NCBI GenBank assembly: GCA_030123805.1
Contig: JASJXV010000001.1
Span: 1-64,000, forward strand
Source of the DNA: Gammaproteobacteria bacterium
Lineage (GTDB): Bacteria > Pseudomonadota > Gammaproteobacteria > Pseudomonadales > Azotimanducaceae
DNA: 64,000 nucleotides
Direction: 5' to 3'
In this document: piece by piece, positions 9,040 through 19,835 of the stretch
How the letters are laid out: each line of letters begins with the position of its first letter
Numbering within the stretch: position 1 is the first letter of the stretch
The notes under the pieces: generated by a model
Seen by the model: the letters and a program-made list of their open reading frames with translations, nothing else
Told to the model about the DNA's origin: nothing
Database searches by the model: none
Made by a program: the position numbers and the translations under genes

Positions 9040-10884
9040 CTAAATAAATTCCATTAGTATGGCGATTACCAGTACCAGTCCGGCCGCCATTGTTGCCGCA
9101 TACCAGCGGAGCTGGCCGGTTTGTGAAGTACCGATCAATCGATGTAGAAATTGAGCCAATGAGGCGGTGCCGTTGTAGACATAATCCACCGCGTCATCCT
9201 TGTTAATCGCTGCGATCCACCGGTAGGGACGCACCAATACAAGATCGTATAACCAGTCCATAGCCCAGTGGCTAAACCAGAATCTGGTCACCAGCCTACC
9301 CACAGCTGAATCAGTCAGCGGCGTGACATCAATGCTCTTGCGCAGGAAAATCATCCAGGCAATCAGGATACCAAGCACCGGAATCGCAGCTGTCACCCAG
9401 AAAACAGTTCCACCATGGCGCACGGGGGAAGCTTCAGGGAACACTGCATCCACCGGTACATGGAACCAGCCACCAACGATGGCCAGACCACAAAGAACAA
9501 CGAGTGGCACCGCCATTGCCCAACCCGCAGGTGCAGAAGGTTCGGTCCTGGTCTCACCAAAGAAAACGATGAATACCAGTCTGAAACTATAAATAGCCGT
9601 AAGCAGTGCGCCAAAGGCACCACCGGCCCAGAGCCATGGTCCCATATCACCGTACGCCCACGCCTGCAGCAATATTTCATCCTTACTGTAGAACCCGGAA
9701 GTGATAAACGGGAAACCGGCTAATGCGGCACTACCGATCAGGAAGCTCCAGAATGGTACGGGTAATTTCGTTCTTAACCCACCCATCTTGAAAATATCAT
9801 GCTCGTGATGAAGACTGTAAATTACTGCGCCAGCGCCCAGGAACAGCAGGGCTTTGAAGAATGCGTGGGTCATCAAATGGAAGATACCCGCTGACCAGGC
9901 ACCGACACCAAGGGCAAGAAACATATAACCGATCTGGCTGATGGTTGAATAAGCCAGAATTCGCTTAATGTCAGTTTGAGTCAGCGCCGTACATGCAGCC
10001 ATAATCAGAGTAATTAAACCAACCAACGCGACAGTCATCTGAGCTGCGGGTGCAAGCAGGAACAGGTCGTGTGTTCTTGCGATCAGGTAAACCCCTGCGG
10101 TCACCATGGTTGCTGCATGGATTAATGCACTAACCGGAGTAGGACCCGCCATGGCATCAGGAAGCCAGGTCTGTAGTGGTAATTGAGCTGACTTGCCGAC
10201 AGCGCCGCCGAGTATCAGCAGGCAGGCTATGGTCGGGATGGTGTCTCCTGTCTGCCATGTTTCACCCGCCAGTTTCATCATGGGTTGTATATCCAGAGTG
10301 CCCAGGTGAGCAAATAACAGGAACAATCCCAGCGCCATTGCGGTATCACCAACCCGGGTAACCACAAATGCCTTACGCGCAGCCAGTCCGTTGGCTGCAT
10401 CTGTATGCCAGAATCCGATCAGCAGATAACTGCAAAGTCCCACACCTTCCCAACCAAGATATAGCAGTAGCAGATTATCAGCCAGCACCAATACCAACAT
10501 GGCACTAACGAACAAATTCATGTAGGCGAAGAATCGAGCGTAACTCTCATCATCGAACATGAACAATGTGGAATACAGGTGAATCAGGAAACCAACACCC
10601 GTGATGACAAACATCATGGTCAATGACAAGCCATCCAGATAGAAGGAAAACCCGGGCTTAAATCCACCCACGTCCATCCATGTATATAAAGTCACTGTAT
10701 AGGCAACAGGATCAGTCTGCTGCAGATATTCTATGCCAATCAGAGCGACTATTATTGCAGCCAGACCTACTGATCCGGCACCAATGCAGGACACCCACAA
10801 CTTGGGTAATTTCCCGGCTGATACGTATTGTATGAGAAACCCCAACAGAGGCAGTATCGGGACTATCCATAGTAGATCATTCAT
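9040..10884 (-). CDS. nuoL: NADH-quinone oxidoreductase subunit L
   Basis: A 614-residue distal membrane-arm subunit of complex I with the long C-terminal lateral helix that runs along subunits M and N. Seen: GWEGVGLCSYLLIGFW, LPLQTWLPDAMAGPTPVSALIHAATMVTAG in pieces, and TDIKRILAYSTISQIGYM, all diagnostic for NuoL. The ATG at 10884 follows a GGACGAG. Residues after about 480 form the amphipathic connector and last helix. Length matches the E. coli protein (613), so it is complete. Confidence 0.97.
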   Translation of the reverse strand: MNDLLWIVPILPLLGFLIQYVSAGKLPKLWVSCIGAGSVGLAAIIVALIGIEYLQQTDPVAYTVTLYTWMDVGGFKPGFSFYLDGLSLTMMFVITGVGFLIHLYSTLFMFDDESYARFFAYMNLFVSAMLVLVLADNLLLLYLGWEGVGLCSYLLIGFWHTDAANGLAARKAFVVTRVGDTAMALGLFLLFAHLGTLDIQPMMKLAGETWQTGDTIPTIACLLILGGAVGKSAQLPLQTWLPDAMAGPTPVSALIHAATMVTAGVYLIARTHDLFLLAPAAQMTVALVGLITLIMAACTALTQTDIKRILAYSTISQIGYMFLALGVGAWSAGIFHLMTHAFFKALLFLGAGAVIYSLHHEHDIFKMGGLRTKLPVPFWSFLIGSAALAGFPFITSGFYSKDEILLQAWAYGDMGPWLWAGGAFGALLTAIYSFRLVFIVFFGETRTEPSAPAGWAMAVPLVVLCGLAIVGGWFHVPVDAVFPEASPVRHGGTVFWVTAAIPVLGILIAWMIFLRKSIDVTPLTDSAVGRLVTRFWFSHWAMDWLYDLVLVRPYRWIAAINKDDAVDYVYNGTASLAQFLHRLIGTSQTGQLRWYAATMAAGLVLVIAILMEFI

Positions 10885-10912
10885 GTTGACAACTCGTCCT
10901 GTTCATAGTCGA

Positions 10913-11227
10913 TTAACCTTTCAACCTGTTTGCAGCATCTATGTCCAGCGTCTTGAATCGCCGATGAAACTGCAGCAGAAGACCCAGTCCAACGGCGACT
11001 TCAGCAGCCGCAACACTCAGGATTAACATAAACATAACCTGACCGTCCGGTTGACCCCACCTGGCTCCGGCCAGGACGAATGCCATACCTGAGGCATTCA
11101 ACATGATCTCCAACGACATCAGGATAAAAATGAAGTTTCGTCTGATCATGACGCCAATCAAGCCAAGACAAAACAGCATGGCCGACAGGAGAAGTCCGTG
11201 CTCCAACGGAATGACGGCTGCATCCAT
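10913..11227 (-). CDS. nuoK: NADH-quinone oxidoreductase subunit K
   Basis: A 104-residue three-helix membrane subunit of complex I, homologous to MrpC. Seen: [21 protein letters not shown], then [12 protein letters not shown] with the proton-pathway Glu, and [14 protein letters not shown] with the second conserved Glu. The ATG at 11227 overlaps the nuoJ stop as TAATG. Length is normal. Confidence 0.97.
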   Translation of the reverse strand: MDAAVIPLEHGLLLSAMLFCLGLIGVMIRRNFIFILMSLEIMLNASGMAFVLAGARWGQPDGQVMFMLILSVAAAEVAVGLGLLLQFHRRFKTLDIDAANRLKG

Positions 11228-11745
11228 TATTGGTTGTCCTCCTCTCTGTTCTCTTCAAGATAACGGCGACCTAACTGGTACGCACCGACAAGACCGGCCA
11301 GTAGCAGCATGGATGCTATTTCGACGGCAAGCACGTATGGCCCAAACAGGCTCATGCCGACGGCTTTGGGTTCGACACCGTGGCCAGGAAGCAGTACGCT
11401 TCCAGCGGCTAAGACATAAATGATTTCAGCCAGTAATATGAGCGACAGAATCGAGGGAACAATCCACATCCTCAGATTAAGCCATTCATGTTCCTGATCT
11501 ATTCCTTGCTGGCCCATATTCAACATCATGACGACAAATACAAACAGCACCATAATGGCGCCCGCATAGACGAGTATTTCCAGAGCCGCTGCGAAGGGAG
11601 CGCCAACAACATAGAAAATAACCGCAGACGCTAACAGGGAGATGATGAGGTATATCAAGCCATGAGCGGCATTAAAATTTGTCAGTACCAAAAACGTAGA
11701 TACCAACGCGATCGTTGCCGCTATGTAAAATAGTGCTATTTCCAC
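11227..11745 (-). CDS. nuoJ: NADH-quinone oxidoreductase subunit J
   Basis: A 172-residue five-helix membrane subunit of complex I. Seen: [21 protein letters not shown] and the [18 protein letters not shown] helix that contains the pi-bulge region in solved structures, then a short acidic, charged tail. The start codon is GTG at 11745; there is no better in-frame ATG. It overlaps nuoK by one base and lies 46 bases after nuoI. Confidence 0.96.
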   Translation of the reverse strand: MEIALFYIAATIALVSTFLVLTNFNAAHGLIYLIISLLASAVIFYVVGAPFAAALEILVYAGAIMVLFVFVVMMLNMGQQGIDQEHEWLNLRMWIVPSILSLILLAEIIYVLAAGSVLLPGHGVEPKAVGMSLFGPYVLAVEIASMLLLAGLVGAYQLGRRYLEENREEDNQ

Positions 11746-11791
11746 GGTTCTATTCTCACGGTAAAAGGCTTGTTGAGGTGATCGGCATTAC

Positions 11792-12340
11792 TCACGGCAT
11801 CAGACTCCGAACATCTACCGGTTCAGCTTCGTTTTCAGCTTCACCTTTATCTTTGCCGCTAATGGTCTTTCCTGAAACATTCCAAAAACTGTACCCAGGG
11901 TATTTACCACATCCGTCTATCAACAGGTGTTCTTTCTCGTACACCATATTGCTGCGATCATACTCACACATCTCGAAATCAGGTGTGAGCTGAATTGCGT
12001 ATGTTGGACAGGCTTCTTCGCACATGCCGCACATCACACAGCGGGAGAAATTGATACGGAAAAACTCCGGATACCAACGACCGTCTTCAGATTCGGTTTT
12101 CTGCAACACAATGCAATCAACAGGACACGCGACTGCACACAGGTTGCAGGAGACACAACGTTCCTCGCCATCCGGATCTCTGGTTAAGATAATTCGTGCC
12201 CTGTATCGCGGTGGCAGGTATGGCATCTGTTCCGGATACTGCACTGTATCCGGCGGGGAAAAAGTATGGTGTAAAACCATTTTGAGTGTTATCAACTGGG
12301 TGAAGGTATTACGGATCAGATCCAGAATGCCCTTGATCAT
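11792..12340 (-). CDS. nuoI: NADH-quinone oxidoreductase subunit I (2x[4Fe-4S])
   Basis: A peripheral-arm subunit carrying clusters N6a and N6b that pass electrons towards NuoB. Seen: two ferredoxin motifs, [15 protein letters not shown] and [16 protein letters not shown] chose the ATG at 12340 (182 residues), preceded by GAGCAGG at normal spacing; a GTG three codons upstream at 12349 is the alternative. The C-terminal tail is acidic and a little longer than average. It lies between nuoH and nuoJ. Confidence 0.97.
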   Translation of the reverse strand: MIKGILDLIRNTFTQLITLKMVLHHTFSPPDTVQYPEQMPYLPPRYRARIILTRDPDGEERCVSCNLCAVACPVDCIVLQKTESEDGRWYPEFFRINFSRCVMCGMCEEACPTYAIQLTPDFEMCEYDRSNMVYEKEHLLIDGCGKYPGYSFWNVSGKTISGKDKGEAENEAEPVDVRSLMP

Positions 12341-12362
12341 TGCTTGCACCTGCTCTGTATGT

Positions 12363-13319
12363 TTATGTGTTCATCCACAATACAACCCCTCCTGTCACCA
12401 CCAGATTGACCAGCGTAATCGGCAACATCACTTTCCAGCCCAGCGACATCAATTGGTCGTATCTGGGTCTTGGCATAGCCGCTCTGAGCAAAATGAAAAA
12501 CATAACAAAGCAAAATGTTTTCGCAGCCAGCCAAAAGATTGGCGGCAGGAAGCCCGGGCCAATCCAGCCACCGAAGAATATGGTTGCTATCATGGCCGAT
12601 ATCAGGATTACACCCAGATACTCTCCCACCATAAAGATTCCGAATTTCATCCCTGAGTATTCGGTATGAAAACCACCAACCAATTCTTGCTCTGCTTCAG
12701 GCAGATCGAATGGCAGCCTGTGGCTTTCTGCTATACCCGCAACCACAAATACCACAAAGCCGAAAAACTGACTAATTACAAACCAGCCATCCTGCTGGGA
12801 TTCGACAATATCGACCAGGCTAAAGGATCCGGACAGCATCACGACCCCCATCAGGGACAACCCCATAAAGACTTCGTAGCTGACCATCTGAGCCGCGGAT
12901 CGAAGACCGCCAATTAATGAGAATTTGTTATTGCTGGAAAGACCACCGAGAAGCACGGCGTAGACAGCGAGAGAAGTCATGCCCATAAAAAATAGCAGGC
13001 CGATATTCAAGTCAGCAATATAGGTTTCCGGTCCGTATGGAACCACTGCAAATCCCATCAGCATGGCGATCATGACAAAACAAGGTGCGATAACGAAGAC
13101 CTTTTTATCGGCGAACGGCGGTACCCAGTCTTCTTTTGCCAACAGTTTGAGGATGTCTGCAAGTGCCAATCCGATGCCAAACGGTCCTACGCGATTGGGA
13201 CCCAGTCGATCCTGCCACCAGGCCAACATGCGTCTTTCAAACCATACCAGTATCGCAGCATAGGTCATCGCACCTATGAGAGTGCCAAATATAACTACAT
13301 ATATCAGGAGATCTTCCAC
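12363..13319 (-). CDS. nuoH: NADH-quinone oxidoreductase subunit H
   Basis: A 318-residue membrane subunit at the junction with the peripheral arm that helps form the quinone chamber. Seen: [20 protein letters not shown] near the N-terminus, a cytosolic loop with [20 protein letters not shown], and ALLFFILLRA-type last helices. The start is GTG at 13319, seven bases after nuoG, with AGG upstream. Eight helices are expected and appear present. Confidence 0.97.
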   Translation of the reverse strand: MEDLLIYVVIFGTLIGAMTYAAILVWFERRMLAWWQDRLGPNRVGPFGIGLALADILKLLAKEDWVPPFADKKVFVIAPCFVMIAMLMGFAVVPYGPETYIADLNIGLLFFMGMTSLAVYAVLLGGLSSNNKFSLIGGLRSAAQMVSYEVFMGLSLMGVVMLSGSFSLVDIVESQQDGWFVISQFFGFVVFVVAGIAESHRLPFDLPEAEQELVGGFHTEYSGMKFGIFMVGEYLGVILISAMIATIFFGGWIGPGFLPPIFWLAAKTFCFVMFFILLRAAMPRPRYDQLMSLGWKVMLPITLVNLVVTGGVVLWMNT

Positions 13320-13325
13320 TTTTGG

Positions 13326-16109
13326 TTACCTGTCACTCATAATCAAATTTGAGGGCCTGCTCGATTCCCAGCTTTCAGCTTTCTTGAATGTGCCGCGCTT
13401 CTCATGCACCAGCTCACCGGTAGCATCAATTCCATATGAATAGACAACACATTGCCTGGCTACCGATTCGCTAACTACAACCTCAAGCTGAACGTTAGCT
13501 CCGTTAATTTGTGTCTCAAGTCCATCATGATCTGCTACTCCCAATTGACCAGCGACGTCAGGATGAACTGCAAAATAACCGCGGGGTGTAAGTTCTGCTA
13601 TGGCTTTGCTGTAGGCGCTGAGCTCTTCGCTACCAAACAGGTGATAACCCGGCACCAGTTGGAGTGAGCCTCCTTGATGTCTCGTTATGGCGGGTATGGT
13701 TGTATGCCGTGTGTGCAGATCAGCGACCGGGGACGCTGTGGCAATTAGTCTCACACCAGGATCGCTATCAGTGAGCGCGCCGCCAGTTTCCGCCTGAAAT
13801 TTGATAATCGCCTGATTCGAGTTCCAACCCGGCGACCAGATATACGGTGTTAACGAAGAGGGCACTTCACCGGGCTTGATCAAGTTCGCGCCTTCCATAG
13901 TGAAAGCAAGGGCAGAGGTATTGTCCACCGGCTGCTGGGGCTCGTACATGGTAACATCAGCAACCATGGCTGTTCGTCCACTGGCGCGATGCGTCATGCG
14001 CGCAATCTTCTGCCCTGCGCCAGAACGATAACTGGCGTCTGGCGCAGCCTTGGTTACTCCGGACAGCGCTGCATTTTGTGCCGCAATATCTTCTGTAACC
14101 TGATCAAACTGCCTGATGGAGCCAAATTTCTGTGTACCCACCTGGTCCGCAATATCAAGCAACCATTGCCAACTCCCCTGAATATCGCCCTGGGGAAGAA
14201 ATGCTGCAAATGACCTTTGCGCACGACCTTCGTAGTTCACCAGCGTGCCTTCCGTTTCTGCAAAACTTGCCGCGGGTAAAACCAGAGTGGCAACCGATGC
14301 GGTCGGGTTGTCCAATTGATCTATCACAACCAGATTCTTGACTTTACCCAACCAGCTATTGATCGCAGTCGATCCGGCGCGTCGATACAGATCATTTTCC
14401 AGAACAATTGCAACGTCTATATCATCTGACCCTGACAACAAATCATCGAGGTTGTTGCTATTGCCATCATGCAACATGGTAACGCCCAGGCTATTGCACT
14501 CGGGAACACAGTAAATCAGGCCGCTATCCTTATTCTCCCCCTTGAGCGCCCAGGCAACATTAGCTGCAGCTTCCACCACCGCCAGATTCAAACTTCCGGA
14601 ACCGGAGATGATGAGGGGCTTCTCGGCATTCTTTAATATGCTAGCAATGCTGGCCGCCAGAGTTTGCTCGTTATCTGTCAAGTCAGCCGGTCTGCTGTAT
14701 CGATTGTCGATAATGTTGGCAATCGCATAACCTATTCGTGCAGTGTCATCCGGACCTGCCCGGTGCGTAAGGCAACTGACATCTTCCAGTCGGTCTTCAG
14801 ATGCGGTGACCAATACCAGTGGGCTCTTTTCATCTTGAGCCAGCTTGCGAACCGCAGCATCGTGCCACAACGGAATCTGAATCTGATTTGCCATCTCTTT
14901 GGACCGGTTTCTGACCGTCTGTCGTAGTGACAGGGCGAGCCGCGCGGATGTATTTGTGACATCCTCTCCCAGAATCAGGACCGCATCGGCTGCTTCAACT
15001 TCCCGCAGGGTTGGAATCCGGGCTCCGCCCGTTTGCTGGATGGCATAGATAGCATTAATAATCGATTGTTCCCGCCCGGAGAGCCCACTGTAGAAATTCT
15101 CCCTGCCCACCAGTTTACCCAGCAGATGATTGGACTCCAGGGAGGCCCTGGGTGACCCTATGGCAACAACTTTTGATCCGGCGGCAGATATTAATGCAGA
15201 AACTTTTTCTAGCATCTGTTGCTTGCTGACTGGATCGTAAACACCGCTGGCATTTCTCACGCCACAGCGGCGAATGCGATCCTCATGATTCACAAATCCA
15301 CCACCGAAGCGGCCACGGTCACAGAGAAAATATCCGTTAACTTCCGAGTTATACCTGTTGTGGATACGCCTTAATTCACCATATCGCTCTGCAACGCTGA
15401 TATTGCAGCCCATGCTGCAACCGGTACAGACGGCAGGTGCAGACTGCAAGTCCCACTTGCGGGTATAACGTTCACTCAGGGGTTTATCCGTGAATACACC
15501 GGTAGGGCAAACTTCAACAAGGTTTCCGGCAAACTCGCTCTGTAATACGCCGTCTTCATGGCGGCCAAAGTAGACTCTGCCGCGGGAACCAAAAACGGCC
15601 AGATCGGTACCACCGGCATAGTCCTGGTAGTATCTCACACAACGATAACAGGCGATGCACCGGTTCATTTCGTGGTTCAGCAGGGGACCAAGATACTGAT
15701 TGCGATGCGTGGTCTTCAGGCCTTTATAGTGCCGCATACTGTGACCGGCCATTACCGTCATATCCTGGAGATGGCATTCACCTCCCTCTTCACATACCGG
15801 ACAGTCATGGGGATGATTGATCATCAGGTTCTCAATCACAGCACTTCGAAATTCCGCTGCGGGTTCGGCGTCGATGGACAAAATGGCGCCTTCCGTTACC
15901 GGCGTCATGCACGACATCACCAGTCGACCCTGTTGGTCGTCCTCATCCTGATACTGAATCACGGCACATTGACGACAAGAGCCGATGGAACCCATGGATG
16001 GATGCCAGCAGAAGTAAGGCAGATCCAGACCCAGTCCAAGCAGTGCCTCGAGCAAATTGTCGTTGGCATCCACCTGGTAGGATATTCCATCAACAATAAT
16101 CGTCGGCAT
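13326..16109 (-). CDS. nuoG: NADH-quinone oxidoreductase subunit G
   Basis: A 927-residue iron-sulfur subunit of the peripheral arm. Seen: an N-terminal [2Fe-2S] domain (CWHPSMGSIGSCRQC), the N5/N4 cluster region with HDCPVCEEGGECHLQD and CIACYRCVRYY, then a molybdopterin-oxidoreductase-like domain opening with CTGCSMGCNI. It needs several clusters from the ISC system encoded later in the window. An ATG at 16142 exists, but the ATG at 16109 has AGGAG six bases upstream and begins MPTIIVDG, the normal N-terminus, so I use it. Confidence 0.96.
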   Translation of the reverse strand: MPTIIVDGISYQVDANDNLLEALLGLGLDLPYFCWHPSMGSIGSCRQCAVIQYQDEDDQQGRLVMSCMTPVTEGAILSIDAEPAAEFRSAVIENLMINHPHDCPVCEEGGECHLQDMTVMAGHSMRHYKGLKTTHRNQYLGPLLNHEMNRCIACYRCVRYYQDYAGGTDLAVFGSRGRVYFGRHEDGVLQSEFAGNLVEVCPTGVFTDKPLSERYTRKWDLQSAPAVCTGCSMGCNISVAERYGELRRIHNRYNSEVNGYFLCDRGRFGGGFVNHEDRIRRCGVRNASGVYDPVSKQQMLEKVSALISAAGSKVVAIGSPRASLESNHLLGKLVGRENFYSGLSGREQSIINAIYAIQQTGGARIPTLREVEAADAVLILGEDVTNTSARLALSLRQTVRNRSKEMANQIQIPLWHDAAVRKLAQDEKSPLVLVTASEDRLEDVSCLTHRAGPDDTARIGYAIANIIDNRYSRPADLTDNEQTLAASIASILKNAEKPLIISGSGSLNLAVVEAAANVAWALKGENKDSGLIYCVPECNSLGVTMLHDGNSNNLDDLLSGSDDIDVAIVLENDLYRRAGSTAINSWLGKVKNLVVIDQLDNPTASVATLVLPAASFAETEGTLVNYEGRAQRSFAAFLPQGDIQGSWQWLLDIADQVGTQKFGSIRQFDQVTEDIAAQNAALSGVTKAAPDASYRSGAGQKIARMTHRASGRTAMVADVTMYEPQQPVDNTSALAFTMEGANLIKPGEVPSSLTPYIWSPGWNSNQAIIKFQAETGGALTDSDPGVRLIATASPVADLHTRHTTIPAITRHQGGSLQLVPGYHLFGSEELSAYSKAIAELTPRGYFAVHPDVAGQLGVADHDGLETQINGANVQLEVVVSESVARQCVVYSYGIDATGELVHEKRGTFKKAESWESSRPSNLIMSDR

Positions 16110-16163
16110 TCTTTGCTCCTGTGGTATAGAAATCCATGACATTAGTTTGTAGCGGCATTTGCG

Positions 16164-17441
16164 CTATTGATACGAACACTTTTTATCTCGGATATGTTGT
16201 TCAAAATCTTCCCTGAAGTATTTCAGTGCACTGGTCAGTGGCTCAATTGCACCCGGCGCCAGCGCACAGTGCGTATTGCCTACGGCACCTATGAATCGAC
16301 CCTGTCGTTCCAGTATTTGCAAGTCTTCCGGCACACCTTCACCCACCTCTATGGCATGCAGTACTTTTTCAACCCAGGGCAGCCCTTCTCTACAGGGTGT
16401 ACAAAAACCGCAAGACTCTCGGGCAAAGAAACTCACCACGTTTTCAACCATCGCAACCGGACAGGTTTTGTCATCCAGTATGATCATCTGCCCTGTGCCC
16501 ATGCGGCTGCCGGCTTTCATGATGACATCGTAGTCCATCGGAAGGTCCAGATGTGCTTCTGTCAGAAAGTCTGTCGACGCCCCCCCTGGCAGAAAACCCC
16601 GGAGTTTGTAACCATCCTGCATACCACCGGCATGCACCTCGACCAGTTCCCTTATGGGTGTGCCCATGGGCAGTTCCCAGGTGCCTGGTTTCTTGACTCG
16701 CCCACTGATACCAAAAAGCTTGGTACCTGAATCTTCACCAATTCCTAACGATTTAAACCAGTCTGCACCATTGTTTACAATGTGTGAAACACATGCCAGC
16801 GACTCGACGTTGTTCACGATGGTGGGTCGTCCCCACAAACCACTCACTTGCGGGAATGGCGGCTTGGCTCTTGGATGGGCTCTTTTCCCTTCCAGGGAGT
16901 TGAGTAGTGCGGTCTCCTCACCACAGATGTATCTACCGGCACTCACGTGAACGTGGATATCCAGGTTATATCCTGAATCCAGAATATTCTTTCCCAAAAA
17001 ACCCTTGTCATGGCAGGCACTGATGGCTTTTTTCAGTTCCCGAATGGCATAGTGGTATTCGGCCCGGATAAAGATATAACCGACATCTGCCTGTATTGTG
17101 TAGGCGGCAAGGATCATTCCTTCAATTAACTGATGCGGATCCTGTTCCATGATCAGGCGATCTTTAAAGGTGCCGGGTTCCATCTCATCCGCATTGGCAA
17201 CCAGATATTTGTGGCCGGGATCGTCTTCATTCATGGGCACGAAACTCCACTTCATCCCGGCAGGGAACCCGGCACCACCACGCCCTCGCAGATTTGAGTC
17301 CTTGACCACTTGAAGGACTTCTGCAGGCGATGATTTACCGATTGTCTTGGTAACGGCTGCGTAACCACCCGTGCTCATATAGTCGGACAAAGCAACCGGT
17401 GACTTGTCAGCGCGCATGTTTTTGGTGAGTGGTGTTTCCAT
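16164..17441 (-). CDS. nuoF: NADH-quinone oxidoreductase subunit F (NADH/FMN site)
   Basis: A 425-residue subunit that binds NADH, FMN and cluster N3 and takes hydride from NADH. Seen: the Gly-rich GRGGAGFPAGMKWSF nucleotide-binding segment, ICGEETALLNSLEG, and ESCGFCTPCREG for the [4Fe-4S] cluster. The frame extends to a TTG at 17459 inside nuoE, but the ATG at 17441, one base after the nuoE stop and preceded by GAGGAAG, is clearly the start. Confidence 0.97.
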   Translation of the reverse strand: METPLTKNMRADKSPVALSDYMSTGGYAAVTKTIGKSSPAEVLQVVKDSNLRGRGGAGFPAGMKWSFVPMNEDDPGHKYLVANADEMEPGTFKDRLIMEQDPHQLIEGMILAAYTIQADVGYIFIRAEYHYAIRELKKAISACHDKGFLGKNILDSGYNLDIHVHVSAGRYICGEETALLNSLEGKRAHPRAKPPFPQVSGLWGRPTIVNNVESLACVSHIVNNGADWFKSLGIGEDSGTKLFGISGRVKKPGTWELPMGTPIRELVEVHAGGMQDGYKLRGFLPGGASTDFLTEAHLDLPMDYDVIMKAGSRMGTGQMIILDDKTCPVAMVENVVSFFARESCGFCTPCREGLPWVEKVLHAIEVGEGVPEDLQILERQGRFIGAVGNTHCALAPGAIEPLTSALKYFREDFEQHIRDKKCSYQ

Positions 17442-17442
17442 G

Positions 17443-17937
17443 TTATGCGTCTTCCTCAAAGATCTTATCCAGACTCTCGGGAGTCAGGTCGTGGTGCAGA
17501 TCATCACCTACCATCATGGCAGGCGCATGATCGCAATCACCCAGACAGGTCACCGGTAACAGTGTATATTTGCCATCTTCTGTGGTCTGGCCCGGTTCTA
17601 TCTGTAATTTCTCTTTCAATCGGTCGCGCACCTTGTTGCCGCCCATGATCCAGCAGGAAACACTATCGCAATACATGACAACTTTTTCACCGACGGGATG
17701 CCTGTAAATCAGGGAGTAAAAAGTTGCGATTCCATCCAATTCCTCATCGGACATTTCTAACAGTTTCGCTGTGGCTCTGAGGCTATCATCAGAAACCCAA
17801 CCACGATATTTCTGCACTATTTTCAAAGCATCGATAGCTGCAGATTTTCGATCCGGAAGATGTTCAATCTCGGCTTCAATTGCGTCGATTTCCTGTTGTG
17901 ACAATACGTTAATCATGTCGTTTTTTACTGCACTCAT
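17443..17937 (-). CDS. nuoE: NADH-quinone oxidoreductase subunit E
   Basis: A 164-residue thioredoxin-fold [2Fe-2S] subunit (cluster N1a) of the NADH dehydrogenase module. Seen: helical N-terminal half, then the four cluster cysteines in CDSVSCWIMGG and CLGDCDHAPAMMV. The ATG at 17937 follows AGGG; an ATG seven codons later is possible. It sits between nuoCD and nuoF with short gaps. Confidence 0.97.
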   Translation of the reverse strand: MSAVKNDMINVLSQQEIDAIEAEIEHLPDRKSAAIDALKIVQKYRGWVSDDSLRATAKLLEMSDEELDGIATFYSLIYRHPVGEKVVMYCDSVSCWIMGGNKVRDRLKEKLQIEPGQTTEDGKYTLLPVTCLGDCDHAPAMMVGDDLHHDLTPESLDKIFEEDA

Positions 17938-17957
17938 CTTTTTGCCCTGTTACTTTA

Positions 17958-19730
17958 TTATCGATCCACATCAGCCATTACAAAATCGATGCTTGCAATG
18001 ATGGCGACGATGTCTGCGATAAGCAGTCCCTTGCTGATCAAAGGTATTTGCTGTAAGTGAGCAAATGACGGGGTTCGTATTCGAGTGCGATATGAGGAGG
18101 TGCCGCCATCAGAGATAAGGTAATAAGTATTTAGACCTTTTGTTGCCTCAATGGTTACACTGCACTCACTCACAGGAATTTTAGGCCCCCAACTCACGTT
18201 GACAAAGTGGTGAATCAAGGTTTCGATATCATGCATCGTGCGTTCTTTGATGGGAGGCGTGGTAAGTTCATGCTCAGATTTGTACAGCCCCTCAGGCATG
18301 TTGTTTAGACACTGTTCAACAATTCTGATGCTCTGGCGCATTTCCTCGATTCGCACCACCGCTCGATCATAGACATCGCCATTTTGTGCTACCGGAATAT
18401 CAAAATCGAACCAGTCATATCCGCCGTAGGTTCTGTCCCTGCGGAAGTCGAAATCCATGCCTGTTGCGCGCAGACCCGGACCGGTAATGCCCCAATCTAT
18501 TGCTTCCTCTTTGGTATATATGCCGATGCCTTGCGAACGTTTTTTAAGAATGCTGTTCTGCATCACCATCTTGTCGTAATGATCCAGTCTGCCCGGCAGG
18601 TGGTTGACAAAGTCACGCACCAGTTTTTCCCAACCGATAGGCAGATCCTCAGCCACACCGCCTATCCTGAACCAGGCGGGATGCATACGACCTCCGGTTA
18701 TCGCTTCGATAATCCGGAACGACTGTTCCCGGTCGGAGAACATATAGAAAATTGGCGACATCTGCCCTATGTCCGTGGCGTAGGTACCGTAGAACAGCAG
18801 ATGGCTTTGTATTCTGAACAGCTCCGCCAGCATGATGCGGATCACTTTTGCACGATCAGGTACGTCAATCCCGGCCATTTTCTCAATTGCCATCACATAG
18901 GGCAGGTTGTTCATTACACCGCCGAGATAGTCAATTCGATCAGTGTAAGGGATAAAAGAGTGCCAGGTTTGACGCTCGGCCATCTTCTCTGCACCGCGAT
19001 GGTGATAGCCAATGTCGGACACAGCATCGACCACAACCTCACCGTCCAACTGCAAGACAATACGAAACGCGCCATGAGCAGCGGGGTGATTGGGCCCCAT
19101 GTTAAGGAACATGAATTCCGTATCCTTGTGCTTACGTTTCATGCCCCAGTCTTCAGGTCTGAACTTCAATGCCTCCTGCTCATAGTCCTGACGCTCGGGC
19201 GTCATCCTGAAGGGTTCCATTTCAGTTGCTCTGGCAGGATGATCTTTTCTTAACGGATGGCCTTCCCAGGTGGGAGGCATCAGGATTCTGGTCAGGTTCG
19301 GGTGACCATCAAACTGGATCCCGAACATGTCCCATGTTTCACGCTCATACCAATTGGCATTGGGCCAAATATCACAAATAGAGGGTATGCTGATATCTGC
19401 TTCGGGCAACGCAACTTTGAGTCGGATGTCTGCCCCATACTCAAACGACAACAGGTGATACACCACCGTAAAGTCAGTATCTGGAAAACCTTGCTTATTG
19501 ACACGCGTTCTTTCATCAACCGCAGTCAGGTCTAACAACATGGGGTAACCGGACTGCTTCAGATGACGCAATACAGATCTGATCTGGTTCTTGGCTACCC
19601 AGAGCGTCGGTATCTCATCAACTGTGTGTTGGGTAACAAAATTTGACGCATCGAATTTATTAAACAGTTCGCTCACAACCTTGGGTTGTTCGCCATTGCT
19701 CGAACTGCCGAACTGGCGCACCATCGCCAT
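17958..19730 (-). CDS. nuoCD: NADH-quinone oxidoreductase fused subunit C/D
   Basis: A 590-residue fusion of NuoC (about 1-190) and NuoD (about 200-590), as in E. coli and many other gammaproteobacteria. NuoC ties the arm together; NuoD forms the quinone-binding pocket with NuoB. Seen: [22 protein letters not shown] closing the C part, then [22 protein letters not shown] opening the D part, [14 protein letters not shown], and SGRL-type C-terminal residues DFVMADVDR. It lies 105 bases after nuoB, a gap with no visible gene. Confidence 0.97.
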   Translation of the reverse strand: MAMVRQFGSSSNGEQPKVVSELFNKFDASNFVTQHTVDEIPTLWVAKNQIRSVLRHLKQSGYPMLLDLTAVDERTRVNKQGFPDTDFTVVYHLLSFEYGADIRLKVALPEADISIPSICDIWPNANWYERETWDMFGIQFDGHPNLTRILMPPTWEGHPLRKDHPARATEMEPFRMTPERQDYEQEALKFRPEDWGMKRKHKDTEFMFLNMGPNHPAAHGAFRIVLQLDGEVVVDAVSDIGYHHRGAEKMAERQTWHSFIPYTDRIDYLGGVMNNLPYVMAIEKMAGIDVPDRAKVIRIMLAELFRIQSHLLFYGTYATDIGQMSPIFYMFSDREQSFRIIEAITGGRMHPAWFRIGGVAEDLPIGWEKLVRDFVNHLPGRLDHYDKMVMQNSILKKRSQGIGIYTKEEAIDWGITGPGLRATGMDFDFRRDRTYGGYDWFDFDIPVAQNGDVYDRAVVRIEEMRQSIRIVEQCLNNMPEGLYKSEHELTTPPIKERTMHDIETLIHHFVNVSWGPKIPVSECSVTIEATKGLNTYYLISDGGTSSYRTRIRTPSFAHLQQIPLISKGLLIADIVAIIASIDFVMADVDR

Positions 19731-19835
19731 ATGGTTTATTTCCCGGAGTAATGATTACAATTCGTTTACGTTAGTCGTGTATCTCATTCCTTTGAGGATG
19801 GATGCCGGTAATTAAATCTGCACTCCCCCTACGTG

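Noticed and set aside
12024-12656. 210-codon open frame opposite nuoI/nuoH
   Set aside because: Crosses two conserved genes on the other strand and has no motif of its own.
15558-16139. 193-codon open frame opposite nuoG
   Set aside because: Antisense to conserved Fe-S ligand coding sequence; no family features.
18384-19253. 289-codon open frame opposite nuoCD
   Set aside because: Shadow of the conserved nuoCD frame; no recognisable protein motifs and no SD.
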